From contig NZ_CP076135.1 in the NCBI RefSeq assembly GCF_018736105.1, positions 3,284,001-3,348,000 on the forward strand: DNA of 64,000 bases, in the 5' to 3' direction. The first letter of the stretch is position 1; each line of letters opens with the position of its first letter. This DNA comes from Bradyrhizobium sediminis (GTDB lineage Bacteria > Pseudomonadota > Alphaproteobacteria > Rhizobiales > Xanthobacteraceae). Below, piece after piece: positions 1-9,194 of the stretch. A program made the translations under genes and the position numbers. The notes under the pieces were generated by a model. The model saw nothing but the letters and a program-made list of their open reading frames with translations. It was not told the origin of the DNA and searched no databases.

Positions 1-10
1 GGCGCGCGGC

Positions 11-661
11 GTGACGCTGCCCGCCCTGCTGCGCACCGAACCCGACCGTGATTGCCCGCTCTGTCCGAGGCTCAAGAGCTTCCGCGAGGAGGCGCGCGCG
101 CGCGAGCCGAAATGGTTCAATTCGCCGGTGCCCTCATTCGGCGATCCCGACGGGCGGCTGTTGATCGTCGGCCTCGCACCGGGCCTGCAGGGCGCCAATC
201 GCACCGGGCGTCCCTTCACCGGCGACTATGCCGGCGATCTGCTCTACGCGACGCTGCTCGAATATGGTTTTGCCAAAGGCGTCTATCAGGCCCGGCCCGA
301 CGACGGGCTGACCCTGGTGGATTGCCGAATCAGCAACGCGGTGCGCTGCGTGCCGCCGCAGAACAAGCCGCTGCCGCTGGAGATCAACACCTGCCGGCAA
401 TTTCTGTCGGCGACGCTTCTGGCGATGCCGAAACTGCGCGCGATCGTGGCGCTCGGCCGCGTCGCGCACGACTCGATGCTGAAGGTGCTGGAGCTTCGCG
501 CCGCAGCGGCGCCGTTCGCGCACGGCGCGATCCATCAAGGACGCAGCGTGAAGCTTTACGACAGCTATCATTGCTCGCGCTACAACACCAATACGCGGGT
601 GCTGACGCCGGACATGTTCCGCAGCGTGTTCGCGAAAGTCAGGGCGGATTTGGATGGCTGA
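11..661 (+). CDS. Family 5 (UDGb-type) uracil-DNA glycosylase
   Basis: Base-excision repair enzyme that removes uracil, and in this family often other deaminated bases, from DNA. The 216-residue protein has the family-5 motif A (GLAPGLQGANRTGRPFTGD) at about residues 54-72. It also has four cysteines at 15, 18, 113 and 128 in the spacing expected for the structural [4Fe-4S] cluster of thermophilic-type and family 4/5 UDGs. The GTG at position 11 is the first start inside the window, but the frame is open to base 1, so the true start may lie upstream. A palindromic repeat follows the stop codon. The family call is firm; the start is uncertain. Confidence 0.85.
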   Translation: MTLPALLRTEPDRDCPLCPRLKSFREEARAREPKWFNSPVPSFGDPDGRLLIVGLAPGLQGANRTGRPFTGDYAGDLLYATLLEYGFAKGVYQARPDDGLTLVDCRISNAVRCVPPQNKPLPLEINTCRQFLSATLLAMPKLRAIVALGRVAHDSMLKVLELRAAAAPFAHGAIHQGRSVKLYDSYHCSRYNTNTRVLTPDMFRSVFAKVRADLDG

Positions 662-667
662 TTTGTA

Positions 668-791
668 GGGTGGGCAAAGGCGCGCTTGCGCCGTGCCCAC
701 CATTTTAATTCACCGGCCTCTACGTCGACTATGGTGGGCACGCGGAGCCTGTCATCGGGCGCGCATTCGCGCCCGTTGGCTTTGCCCACCC
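668..791. repeat. Intergenic inverted repeat, GGGTGGGCAAAG family
   Basis: The arms GGGTGGGCAAAG (668-679) and CTTTGCCCACCC (780-791) are exact reverse complements. An inner pair, GTGCCCACCAT (693-703) and ATGGTGGGCAC (731-741), also matches. The element fills the gap between the convergent uracil-DNA glycosylase and peroxiredoxin genes. It resembles the REP-like palindromes scattered through Bradyrhizobium genomes. It could fold into a long hairpin and act as a bidirectional terminator, but no long T-run is present. Confidence 0.75.
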
Positions 792-797
792 GACGAC

Positions 798-1373
798 TCA
801 AACTCGATTTTGCTTGAGCCACGCCAGCACGTCGCCGGCATTTCGGTCGGGCGGAAACACCGGATAGAACACGTGGGCGATGCGGGCGTCGTCGATCACC
901 AGCGCCAGCCGCTTGATCAGGGTGAGGCCCGCCACCTGCATGGTCGGCAGGTTCAGCGCCCGCGTCAGCTCCAGCTTCTCGTCCGACAGCACCGCAAACG
1001 GCAGATGCAGCCGCGAGGCCATCTCGGTCTGATAGGCGTTGCCCTGCGTCGACAGGCCGAACACATGGTTGGCGCCGGCCGCCTTCAGCTCCGCGAACAG
1101 GTCGCGAAACGAACAGGTTTGCGGCGTGCAGCCGCGGGCGCCCGGGATCATGTCCCAGTCGTCGACCAGGCTGATCTTGCCGGGCTCGCCGGTCCTGGGA
1201 TAGGCGAACACCACGGTGCGTCCGGGCAACGCCGACAGCGTCACCGAGGTATCGTCGGTCGCGACCAGGCCGAGCGGCGGGATCGTCATGCCCACCAGAT
1301 GCGCCGCCGCGCCGTCGTCGGTCGGCGCCGGAATCTTGCTCCAGTCGACTTCGAGCAGGTTCTTCTGATTCAT
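798..1373 (-). CDS. Peroxiredoxin, PrxQ/Bcp-like (AhpC/TSA superfamily)
   Basis: Thiol peroxidase that reduces hydrogen peroxide and organic hydroperoxides in the cytosol. The 191-residue protein carries GCTPQTCSFRD, with the peroxidatic Cys82 and a resolving-type Cys87 five residues later, which is the PrxQ/Bcp signature. An insert of about 15 residues separates the usual YPRTG element from that motif. The ATG at 1373 is preferred because GAGGGAAGG lies just upstream. An in-frame ATG at 1397 would add eight residues; the frame opens at 1403. No partner reductase gene is adjacent. Confidence 0.85.
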   Translation of the reverse strand: MNQKNLLEVDWSKIPAPTDDGAAAHLVGMTIPPLGLVATDDTSVTLSALPGRTVVFAYPRTGEPGKISLVDDWDMIPGARGCTPQTCSFRDLFAELKAAGANHVFGLSTQGNAYQTEMASRLHLPFAVLSDEKLELTRALNLPTMQVAGLTLIKRLALVIDDARIAHVFYPVFPPDRNAGDVLAWLKQNRV

Positions 1374-1405
1374 CGCCCTTCCCTCGGCATCCAACATTGT
1401 CAAAC

Positions 1406-1506
1406 CTCATGGTGAGGAGGCGCTCGCTCGCGCCGTCTCAAACCATGAAAGTCCCGCTGTCTCATCCTTCGAGACGCGCGCAAGAGCGCGCTCCTCAGGA
1501 TGAGGC
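1406..1506. repeat. Intergenic palindromic repeat, CCTCATGGTGAGGAG family
   Basis: The segment between the peroxiredoxin and smpB begins with CCTCATGGTGAGGAGGCGC and ends with GCGCTCCTCAGGATGAGG, with CTTCGAGACGCGCGCAAGAG between. The two ends are imperfect reverse complements (CCTCAT...GAGGAG against CTCCTC...ATGAGG). This composition is a familiar repeated element of Bradyrhizobium and Rhodopseudomonas intergenic regions. It is distinct from the element at 668-791. Confidence 0.7.
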
Positions 1507-1513
1507 AATTGCC

Positions 1514-1987
1514 CTACCCCCGCGCCCGCAGCAGGCGGCCCTTCTCACGGCTCCAGTCGCGCTTCTTCTCGCTCTCGCGCTTGTCGTGCAGCTTCTTGCC
1601 CTTCGCGATCGCCAGCAGCAGCTTGGCGCGGCCACGTTCGTTGAAATAGAGCTTCAGCGGAATCAGCGTCATGCCTTCGCGGTCGACCGCACCCATCAGC
1701 TTGTTGATCTGCTTCCTGTGCAGCAGCAGCTTGCGCGGCCGCTTCGGCTCGTGGTTGAAGCGGTTGGCCTGCAGGTATTCCGGAATATTGGCGTTGATCA
1801 GCCAGATCTCGCCGTCCTTGGTGTCCGCATAGGATTCCGCGATGGTGGACTTGCCGCTGCGGAGCGACTTGACCTCGGTGCCGGTCAGCGCAATGCCGGT
1901 CTCAACCGTGTCCTCGATGGCATAGTTGAACCGGGCCTTGCGATTTTCGGCGACGACCTTGATCGCCCGCTCGTTCTTCTCGGCCAT
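1514..1987 (-). CDS. smpB: SsrA (tmRNA)-binding protein SmpB
   Basis: SmpB binds tmRNA and delivers it to stalled ribosomes, starting trans-translation and tagging of incomplete proteins. The 157-residue protein has the standard length and the conserved core: an N-terminal beta-barrel with GTEVKSLR and ANIPEY elements, and a basic C-terminal tail ([17 protein letters not shown]) that folds into the decoding centre. The ATG at 1987 gives the usual MAEKN-type start, although its ribosome-binding site is weak. It lies downstream of mscL and dapA on the same strand, a common alphaproteobacterial order. No ssrA gene is seen in the window. Confidence 0.97.
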   Translation of the reverse strand: MAEKNERAIKVVAENRKARFNYAIEDTVETGIALTGTEVKSLRSGKSTIAESYADTKDGEIWLINANIPEYLQANRFNHEPKRPRKLLLHRKQINKLMGAVDREGMTLIPLKLYFNERGRAKLLLAIAKGKKLHDKRESEKKRDWSREKGRLLRARG

Positions 1988-2054
1988 TACGAAAAAATGC
2001 CTTGTAATCTAACTTGGACAGGCAGCGATAGCACTCGGTGCGCGGCTGCGCACG

Positions 2055-2468
2055 TCAAGACTTTTTGAGCAGATCGCGGATCTCGGCAAGCAGCTCTTCC
2101 TGGCGGCTCGGCTTTGGCGGCGCCGGCGCGGCTTCATCCTTGCGCTTCAGCGTGTTCATGGCGCGAATGACCATGAACAGCACGAAGGCGATGATCATGA
2201 AATTCAAGGTCAGCGTCAGGAAACTGCCCCAGGCCAGCACCGCACCCTGCTTCTTCGCGTCCGCCAGATTGGTCGCGGTGACGGCCTTCGACAGGCCGGT
2301 GAAGTAGTTGGAGAAGTCGAGGCCGCCGGTAATCGCTCCGATGATCGGCATGATGATGTCGCCGACCAGCGAGGTCACGATGCCGCCGAAGGCCGCGCCG
2401 ATGATGACGCCGACGGCAAGGTCGACGACGTTGCCCTTCATCGCAAATTCGCGAAATTCCTTGAGCAT
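2055..2468 (-). CDS. mscL: Large-conductance mechanosensitive channel MscL
   Basis: Inner-membrane pore that opens on high membrane tension and releases solutes during hypo-osmotic shock. The 137-residue protein has the MscL layout: N-terminal amphipathic helix ([20 protein letters not shown]), TM1 with the glycine-rich [11 protein letters not shown] segment, a periplasmic loop, TM2 near residues 78-100, and a charged C-terminal bundle ([14 protein letters not shown]). A GAAGGGG ribosome-binding site precedes the ATG. It sits between dapA and smpB on the same strand with short gaps, so co-transcription is possible. Confidence 0.97.
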   Translation of the reverse strand: MLKEFREFAMKGNVVDLAVGVIIGAAFGGIVTSLVGDIIMPIIGAITGGLDFSNYFTGLSKAVTATNLADAKKQGAVLAWGSFLTLTLNFMIIAFVLFMVIRAMNTLKRKDEAAPAPPKPSRQEELLAEIRDLLKKS

Positions 2469-2558
2469 CTGCAGCCCCTTCTCTTCAGCTTCGCGGACCG
2501 GGACACCGTTGGCGGCCGGATTCTCGGCGACCAGATTTCTGGCGGCAGGGTCGAAAGC

Positions 2559-3449
2559 TCAGTTGATCAGCCCTGCATGCACCATGGCGTCATGGATCAC
2601 CTTGCCGGTCGGCGGCGTCACCTTCATCAGCGGCAGTCGCACTTCTTCGTCCAGCCGCCCCAACAGCTTGAGGCCATGCTTGGCTCCAGCCAGGCCCGGT
2701 TCCTTGAAGATGGCATCATGCAGCGGCACCAGCCGATCCTGAATCTTCAGTCCGGTGGCGTAGTCGCCCTTCAGGACGGCGGACATCAGGTCGGCGCACA
2801 GCTTCGGCGCCACATTGGCGACAACCGAGATGCAACCATGTCCGCCCGCCGCCATATAGGCCAGCGCCGTCATGTCCTCGCCGGAAAGCTGGATGAAATC
2901 CGGTCCCATCGCGTGGCGCTGCTGCGACACGCGGGCAAGATTGGCGGTGGCATCCTTGACGCCGGCGATGTTCTTCAGTTCGAACAACCGGGTCATGGTC
3001 TCCACCGACATATCGACGACGGAGCGCGGCGGGATGTTGTAGATGATGATCGGAATGCCGATCGCATCATTCACCGCCTTGAAGTGCTGATACATCCCTT
3101 CCTGCGTGGGCTTGTTGTAATACGGCGTCACCACCAGCACGGCATCGGCGCCGGCCTTCTCGGCATGGACAGCCAGATCGATCGCCTCGCGCGTGGAATT
3201 CGAGCCCGCGCCGGCGATAACCGGCACCCGTCCCTTCGCCTCGTCGATACACAACTCGACCACCCTGTGATGCTCGTCATGGCTGAGCGTCGGGCTTTCT
3301 CCGGTCGTACCGACGGGAACAAGACCGTGTGAACCCTGATCGATCTGCCAGCTCACCAGCCCGCGGAAGGCCGCCTCATCGAGCGAGCCGTTCTTGAATG
3401 GCGTGACCAAGGCGGTGAATGAGCCCCTGAAATTCGTCTTGGCTGCCAT
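2559..3449 (-). CDS. dapA: 4-hydroxy-tetrahydrodipicolinate synthase
   Basis: Condenses pyruvate with aspartate semialdehyde, the first committed step to diaminopimelate and lysine. The 296-residue class I aldolase shows the GTTGESPTL substrate loop, the YYNKPTQEG motif, the YNIPPRS tyrosine motif and the Schiff-base lysine in GVKDATANL. The ATG at 3449 was chosen over the longer frame from 3485 because GGAGGAAG stands at the right distance and family members start MAAKT(N)FRGS. It is divergent from the lytic transglycosylase across about 230 bases. Confidence 0.96.
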   Translation of the reverse strand: MAAKTNFRGSFTALVTPFKNGSLDEAAFRGLVSWQIDQGSHGLVPVGTTGESPTLSHDEHHRVVELCIDEAKGRVPVIAGAGSNSTREAIDLAVHAEKAGADAVLVVTPYYNKPTQEGMYQHFKAVNDAIGIPIIIYNIPPRSVVDMSVETMTRLFELKNIAGVKDATANLARVSQQRHAMGPDFIQLSGEDMTALAYMAAGGHGCISVVANVAPKLCADLMSAVLKGDYATGLKIQDRLVPLHDAIFKEPGLAGAKHGLKLLGRLDEEVRLPLMKVTPPTGKVIHDAMVHAGLIN

Positions 3450-3680
3450 GGACTTCCTCCGAACGCGCGTTGCTAGCCGTCTCAACCGGCGATAAGGACC
3501 AATTCATATCGAGTCTGGCGTTCCCGCGAAAGGGCCGCTCTGGTCCTACCCCAGCCGCGATTTTGCCGCGGTGCTGGCGCAGACAACGGCAGCCACCGCC
3601 GCAATTAGTATTTTGTCCACATATTCAATCAAATAGACCTAGAGCCTCAGCGATTGAATGATTCGCCGTCAGGGAACGCC

Positions 3681-5909
3681 GTGACCCATCCCGCCCGCGC
3701 AGCCGCATTGCGATCGACGGCACTGGCCACAAGCCTGGCGCTAGCCTTGGGATTGTCGGCCTTTGCGGTGGAAGCGGCAGCCAAGCCCAAGGTTCCATTG
3801 CCGAAGCCGCGGCCGATCGCGCGCAACGTCATCCCCAACACGGCCGCCAGGAATACCGCGCCTGCCGCCGCCAAGAACGCCGTCCCGGTTGCGGCCCCTG
3901 CTCCGGCCTCACCCGCTCTGGCGCCCGCGCCCCGCCGGCATGCGGCCTTGCCGCCGCCCGTGCGCAAACCGGTGACGCCGGCCGCGGTCGCCGCGACGAC
4001 ATCGACCTCGCAGGCCGATACCGAGGCGCTGGAAAACGTCATCGAGCTGGTGCGCAAGCACAAGCCCGGCGATGCGACCCAGGTTCAGGCGGCCATTTCG
4101 GACCCGGTGGCGAAGAAGCTCGCGGAATGGATCATCCTGCGCAGCGACGATAACGGCGCGTCGGTCGAGCGCTATCGCGCATTCATCTCGGCCAATCCAA
4201 GCTGGCCCTCGCAGACCTTCCTGCGCCGGCGGCTCGAAGCGGCGCTGTGGGACGACCGTCGCGACGACGCAACGGTGTGGGCATGGTTCGAGAGCGAATC
4301 GCCGCTGTCGGCCAAGGGCAAGTTCGCGCTGGCGCGCGCGATGATCGCGCGCGGCGACCGCGCCAATGCCGAGCGTCTGGTGCGCAGTGCGTGGCGAAAC
4401 GATTCCATGTCCGAAGAGACCGAGAGCACGGCGCTCGACCTGTTCGGCGCTTTGATCACGCCGGGCGACCACAAGGCGCGGATGGATTTCCTGCTCTACG
4501 GCAGCGAGCATCAGGCCGCGCTGCGCGCCGCCAAGCGGCTCGGCGCCAATCAGGTAGCGCTGGCAAAGGCGCGCATCGCAGCCTACAGGAAGGCCGCCAA
4601 CACCAAGGCCCTGCTCGACGCGGTTCCGCACGAACTTCACGGCGATCCCGGCTATGTCTTCAACAAGATCCAGCTACTCCGCCGCCAGGAGAAATTCGCC
4701 GAGGCGGCGCAGCTCATGCTCGGCGCGCCGAAGGACCCGGGCCGGCTGCACAATCTCGATGAATGGTGGATCGAACGCCGGCTGCTGGCGCGCAAGATGC
4801 TCGACGTCGGCGAGCGCCGCACCGCCTACCTGATCGCACGCGACGCCGCACTCCCCACCCGCGACATCTACAAGACCGAGCAGGAATTCACCGCGGGCTG
4901 GATTGCGCTGCGCTTTCTGACCGACCCGGCGACAGCGGCACAGCACTTTGCCCGGATCGGCGTCGGCAGCGTCAACCCGACCGCGCTGGCGCGCGCCGGC
5001 TACTGGCAGGGCCGCGCCGCCGAGGCCGCCGGCCGCGCCCAGGAGGCCCGCGCGGCCTACACCAGGGCGGCCGAGCAATCGACCAGCTACTACGGCCAGT
5101 TGGCGCGCGCCAAGCTGGGATTGCCGCAGATCGAGTTGAACGGCGCCCAGGCCGGCCGCGCGCGCGGGATCGAAAGGCTGGAAATCGTCCGCGCGGTGCA
5201 GCTGCTCTACGCACTGGACGAGCGCGAAATCGCGATCCCGATCTTCGGCGACATGGGCGAAAACGGCGATCCCGACGCGCTGGTGGGGCTCGGCGAACTG
5301 GCGTCGCGCAACGGCGACGCGCGCGGCATGCTGCTGCTCGGCAAGGCCGCCCTCAACCGCGGCCTGCCGTTTGATTTCTACGCCTATCCGGTGACCGGAA
5401 TCCCGTCGTTCAAGCCGATCGGGCCGGAGGTCGAGCGGAGCATCATCTACGCCATCGCCCGGCAGGAAAGCGCCTTCAATCCGGCCGTCGTCTCCCCGGC
5501 GCAAGCCTATGGGCTGATGCAGGTGACGCCAGATGCAGCCCGCTATGTCTGCAAGCGGCACGGCGCCACCTACGACCTCGGCCGGCTGAAGAACGATTCG
5601 GTCTACAACGCCACCCTCGGCGCCGCCGAACTCGGCGGGCTGCTCGAGGACTATCGCGGCTCCTACATCATGACCTTCGCGGCCTACAATGCCGGCCGCG
5701 GCAGCGTCAAGAAATGGATCGAGCGCTACGGCGATCCGCGCGATCCCAAGGTCGACGCCATCGACTGGGTCGAGCAAATCCCGTTCTCCGAGACCCGCAA
5801 TTATGTGCAGCGGATCATGGAGAATTTGCAGGTTTATCGCACGCGGTTCGGCGGCGGGACGCGGCTACAGATCGAGGCCGACCTGCACCGCGGCGCTACC
5901 GTCGAGTAA
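3681..5909 (+). CDS. Soluble-type lytic murein transglycosylase (Slt70-like)
   Basis: Periplasmic enzyme that cleaves peptidoglycan between MurNAc and GlcNAc with formation of 1,6-anhydro-MurNAc. The 742-residue protein has an N-terminal signal-like segment, a Pro/Ala/Lys-rich linker to about residue 110, a long alpha-superhelical region (residues about 120-570), and a C-terminal SLT domain. The catalytic glutamate is in ARQESAFNP, followed by AYGLMQVTP and the AAYNAG motif. The GTG at 3681 is preferred because AGGGAA precedes it; a TTG at 3654 would extend the protein by nine residues. A second SLT protein lies at 57.5-58.5 kb. Confidence 0.9.
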   Translation: MTHPARAAALRSTALATSLALALGLSAFAVEAAAKPKVPLPKPRPIARNVIPNTAARNTAPAAAKNAVPVAAPAPASPALAPAPRRHAALPPPVRKPVTPAAVAATTSTSQADTEALENVIELVRKHKPGDATQVQAAISDPVAKKLAEWIILRSDDNGASVERYRAFISANPSWPSQTFLRRRLEAALWDDRRDDATVWAWFESESPLSAKGKFALARAMIARGDRANAERLVRSAWRNDSMSEETESTALDLFGALITPGDHKARMDFLLYGSEHQAALRAAKRLGANQVALAKARIAAYRKAANTKALLDAVPHELHGDPGYVFNKIQLLRRQEKFAEAAQLMLGAPKDPGRLHNLDEWWIERRLLARKMLDVGERRTAYLIARDAALPTRDIYKTEQEFTAGWIALRFLTDPATAAQHFARIGVGSVNPTALARAGYWQGRAAEAAGRAQEARAAYTRAAEQSTSYYGQLARAKLGLPQIELNGAQAGRARGIERLEIVRAVQLLYALDEREIAIPIFGDMGENGDPDALVGLGELASRNGDARGMLLLGKAALNRGLPFDFYAYPVTGIPSFKPIGPEVERSIIYAIARQESAFNPAVVSPAQAYGLMQVTPDAARYVCKRHGATYDLGRLKNDSVYNATLGAAELGGLLEDYRGSYIMTFAAYNAGRGSVKKWIERYGDPRDPKVDAIDWVEQIPFSETRNYVQRIMENLQVYRTRFGGGTRLQIEADLHRGATVE

Positions 5910-5945
5910 CCCCCGATTCCGGATCGTCACGCGGCCGATGGCTGA

Positions 5946-6227
5946 TCAATGAAGCCTGTTGCGCTTCCTCGGATCAGTGACGCCCGGCTTCTTCGGGTAG
6001 CCGCGGTTCGGGTAGGCATAGAACGGATTCACGTCGCAATAAGCGAGACGGCCCGAGGCCGTCGCCAGACACTGCTCATAGGTATCGAAGCTGCAATCGC
6101 CGACCGGACTGTCGTAAATGTCGCCCTTGATGCAGAACAGATAATCCCGGGCCTGTACCGGCGATGGCGTCATGTCGATTGAAACCATCGTGCCGACAGC
6201 GACGGCTGCCAGGAAAAATTTACGCAT
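5946..6227 (-). CDS. Small secreted DUF3551-family protein
   Basis: A 93-residue protein of unknown function with an N-terminal signal peptide (MRKFFLAAVAVGTM...VQA). Its short mature region carries four cysteines and the pattern DC-x2-DTYEQC...GR-x3-C-DVNPFY. The same Cys/Asn-Pro-Tyr pattern recurs in the protein at 9195-9464, so the two are paralogues. The ATG at 6227 has AGGGAGG six bases upstream; the frame is open farther to 6344 but without a signal sequence. The family is common and multi-copy in Bradyrhizobium. The name DUF3551 is from family recognition, and no function is known to me. Confidence 0.75.
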   Translation of the reverse strand: MRKFFLAAVAVGTMVSIDMTPSPVQARDYLFCIKGDIYDSPVGDCSFDTYEQCLATASGRLAYCDVNPFYAYPNRGYPKKPGVTDPRKRNRLH

Positions 6228-6346
6228 CAATGACCTCCCTGATGGGTCGCCCTGAGAAAGGACGAACGGATCCCGACAACATCCCGCTTCGATTCGTAGC
6301 GCAAGCCTATCCCGGGCGCCGCCATGCTGCTTGATCCTGAGCAAAG

Positions 6347-6382
6347 AAAAACCCCCGGCGGGTAACCGCCGGGGGTTCTTTT
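6347..6382 (-). terminator. Rho-independent terminator downstream of the porin gene
   Basis: A near-perfect GC-rich hairpin: arms AACCCCCGGCGG and CCGCCGGGGGTT around a GTAA loop, with runs of T on both strands (TTTTT on the minus strand, CTTTT on the plus strand). It lies about 20 bases beyond the porin stop codon and is the strongest terminator in the window, as expected for an abundant mRNA. Confidence 0.9.
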
Positions 6383-6402
6383 AGAGTGTCGTTAGACTGG
6401 TA

Positions 6403-7926
6403 TTACCAGTTGCGCTGAGCGCGGAGCAGCATTTGGTAGGTGTTCTGATCCTTGAGCTCATAGACGGCGACAGGCTTGGCAACGGCGGCACTAGCACCGG
6501 CGCCCGTGGTTCCCGCGTACTTCTGATCAATGTTGGTGTAGGTGAAGTCAGCCGAGAAAGTCAGGCCCTTGACCGGAGTCCAACGGGTGATCAAACCGAG
6601 CTGCGCAATGTTGTAGTCCGGATTGCAGCTGGTGAGACCGGCGCCAAGCGCCGTCCTGACCGTACCGCCAACACCGGCCACACCGCACATCAAAGTCTTA
6701 GCTGTGTCGTTGTAGCTGACCGCAGCGTAAGCACCGTAGATGGCCGAGTTCCAGTAGGGATCCCAGTTGTGGGTGTACGCACCGCGCATACCCCAAGTGG
6801 TGACCAACTGCTGATCGCCGCCCACCGCGAACACTGAATCGGGCGCAAACCCGATACCAAGGCTCTGGTACGCGCCGGCCAAGCCGGTGCCGCCATAGAC
6901 CGTGCTTGCACCCGCGGCGCCAGCGAGATCCTGGATGTTGTAGCGGGTCGCGCCGTTGGTGTAGACGCCCTGAATGTTGATCGTGTCACCCGCACCTGTC
7001 GGGATGTTCTTGATCGACAAGGCCAGCTGACCAGCCCAGCCCCACTTGTCCGCGGGATGACCGGAGGGCTCGCCGAGGGCAGTGTAGTAACCAACATGGT
7101 TGTTGTGCGCAGCGACCGACGCCTGGAACAGACCCCAAGCCTGGTCAACACGAAGCATGGCCACCAGGTCGGGAGCACGGGTCCCACCGTAGTCGCTGGT
7201 GCCGTAGCCGAAGACACCCGGTGTGCCGAGGTTATTGACGCCAGCCTGATAGTACTGCGTCTGCTCTTGCGCCGACAAGGTGCCCGACACGCCGTTGCCG
7301 AACTGGGCGGTGTAGCTGAACTGGTTGACACCAGTAACGGTGCCGCCGCCGCCGACGAGACCGTCGTAGTTGTTGCCGGGATAGTTGACCCAGGGAGCGC
7401 TGAACTGGGAGACAGCCTTACCCATCGTGAAGCCAGCGAACTGGATGAAGGCGTAGTACATGCCCAGCGAACCGCCCGCGACCGAGCCGTTGCCGTTGGT
7501 TCCGGCCGGAGCCGAGTCATACGCCGTCGTTCCGGAACCGGCATAGCCACCCGAGGTCCAGGTGAAGGTCGCATCGAAGTAGGTGCGGACCACGCCATAC
7601 TCGGTCGCGGTGCGCGTATCGATGTTGAGGTCTTCACGGGAACGAGTGGTGAAATAGTTGCTCAGGCGGTTATTCGCGCCAGCCAAGCCCGACGTATTGC
7701 CGGTGTAGACGCTGTTGGTGCCCAGCGCGGTTTCAACGCGCAGATAACCACCCAGCTTGATGCAGGTATCGGTACCCGGAATGTAGTAGAAACCGGCACC
7801 GTACAGGGAGCAGATCTTCACGTACTCGACCGCTTTGGCCTTGACGGGAAGATCGGCTGCCTGAGCTCCACTCACGGCGATCAGACCCGCCGCTGAGCCG
7901 AGGATAAGGCTCTTAACCATCTTCAT
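6403..7926 (-). CDS. Outer-membrane porin (Rhizobiales/alphaproteobacterial porin family)
   Basis: Forms a beta-barrel channel for small hydrophilic solutes in the outer membrane. The 507-residue precursor has a signal peptide ending in SGAQA, then the family-typical mature start ADLPVKAKAVEYVKICSLYG, with the paired-Cys segment (CSLYGAG...GTDTCIKLGGY). It continues with many alternating short beta-strands rich in Gly, Tyr, Asn and Thr, and ends in aromatic NW, a BAM-recognition-like C-terminus. The ATG at 7926 has GGAGG five bases upstream. A strong terminator follows. The low-GC, long upstream region suggests its own promoter, but none could be assigned confidently. Confidence 0.95.
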   Translation of the reverse strand: MKMVKSLILGSAAGLIAVSGAQAADLPVKAKAVEYVKICSLYGAGFYYIPGTDTCIKLGGYLRVETALGTNSVYTGNTSGLAGANNRLSNYFTTRSREDLNIDTRTATEYGVVRTYFDATFTWTSGGYAGSGTTAYDSAPAGTNGNGSVAGGSLGMYYAFIQFAGFTMGKAVSQFSAPWVNYPGNNYDGLVGGGGTVTGVNQFSYTAQFGNGVSGTLSAQEQTQYYQAGVNNLGTPGVFGYGTSDYGGTRAPDLVAMLRVDQAWGLFQASVAAHNNHVGYYTALGEPSGHPADKWGWAGQLALSIKNIPTGAGDTINIQGVYTNGATRYNIQDLAGAAGASTVYGGTGLAGAYQSLGIGFAPDSVFAVGGDQQLVTTWGMRGAYTHNWDPYWNSAIYGAYAAVSYNDTAKTLMCGVAGVGGTVRTALGAGLTSCNPDYNIAQLGLITRWTPVKGLTFSADFTYTNIDQKYAGTTGAGASAAVAKPVAVYELKDQNTYQMLLRAQRNW

Positions 7927-8851
7927 GTTAACCTCCAAGTTGCTCTGTAGGGAAGGTTCCGGATCCGCCGGGTGCAACACCCTAAGGTTGGTTCCCTTGT
8001 CCCTTAAAACCCGCTTAGTCGCTTCGCGCCTTCGGACACTCCCGCATCAACGCGAGGGACTTAAGCGAACCACCTAACGGGACGACCTCGGGATGCCCCC
8101 CTCCGTCGCATCGACACAATTACCGAACACTTCTGCACACGCAACAAAGGAACCGCTCAGAACGGGGTGAGTCAGGCCGTTTTTGGATGGGTGTTGCACA
8201 AATAACACGCAACCGCGATCAAGATTCCGTTGCAAGTCATTGTTTTGCAATGATGTTTTTGGTTGGTTCCATTTGACCCACGGTTTGTTGCCTCGGCACC
8301 GCGGCTACCGGGTTTGCCGTTGCTGCGCCTCTTCCCCTGCCGAATCGAGTGAACGAAGCGGCTAATTCCAGCCCCGAAAACGATCTTCACGCCACAACAC
8401 AGGAGAGATGTCGCCTCGGCGATGGAATCACCTCGTGCAACATCGGTGATAGCTGGAACTGCCGCGCAGGTTCCCGATTCTGCCCATAATCGCAGCAACG
8501 GGTTCCATCCCACCGGTCACGAAATTGCAGAACTGCATATTTTTCGGGATCAAATGCGCTTCGTGGTTTTTCGCGCCGGCACTTTCGGATTTCGCCGGAC
8601 AACGCCATCCGCGAAGGCCAAGGTGAAATCGCACACTGGGTTAGAAGAGACCGAAAGCCGCGTTGACCGAATCTGTGCCGCCGATTGGGACTCCGCACCG
8701 AGCTAGCGGCCGACGTCCCGGCTTTCAGTCTCGAGCGAACAAGAGGAGTGCCTCAATTGAGGTATCCCGGAGTCGTTAAACTGGCTGGAATCCGGCGGCC
8801 TGAAATTGGTCGCTTGCGGCTCGCCCCGGTGTCGGGCATATCCGCTTCAAC
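7927..8851. other. Long intergenic region, no gene recognised
   Basis: About 925 bases between the porin start and tRNA-Ser. It is less GC-rich than its surroundings in places. Short open frames exist on both strands (for example 8172-8513 minus) but none has a convincing ribosome-binding site, family resemblance or codon pattern. It presumably contains the porin promoter and leader. No tRNA, riboswitch or terminator was identified. Confidence 0.6.
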
Positions 8852-8945
8852 GGAGCTGTGGCCGAGTGGCTGAAGGCGGCGGTTTGCTAAACCGTTATAG
8901 GGTTGTAAAGCCCTATCGAGGGTTCGAATCCCTCCGGCTCCGCCA
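8852..8945 (+). tRNA. tRNA-Ser (anticodon GCU)
   Basis: A 94-base class II tRNA. The acceptor stem GGAGCTG pairs with CGGCTCC, followed by discriminator G and an encoded CCA. The anticodon loop is TTGCTAA, giving anticodon GCU for AGC/AGU serine codons. A long variable arm (TTATAGGGTTGTAAAGCCCT) and the T-arm GAGGGTTCGAATCCCTC are present. Encoded CCA and full stem pairing support a functional gene. No integrase or duplicated 3' end was seen next to it. Confidence 0.97.
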
Positions 8946-9194
8946 GATAATCAAGGTGTCCAGCGCGGACACATAGGTGACGCCACATACCCAGGACAAG
9001 TTGCGCCCGGTCGCGGTTGCCCTGCTCGATCTGCCACAGACTTTGCTTGAGACTTTTCCAGAAGGTGTCGCGGACGCGGCGGGAAATTTCACGCGCGGCG
9101 CCAGCGCAGGCTTGCGCGAGAACGTGAATTGACTTGGATCAGCGTGGCCGCTTCCGTGCGGTGACGACATGCCGTCATCTTGAGGGAGCTTCCG

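Noticed and set aside
8852..8945. tRNA-Ser as an integration site for a genomic island
   Set aside because: No integrase and no repeated copy of the tRNA 3' end in the following genes; the flanking genes are ordinary.
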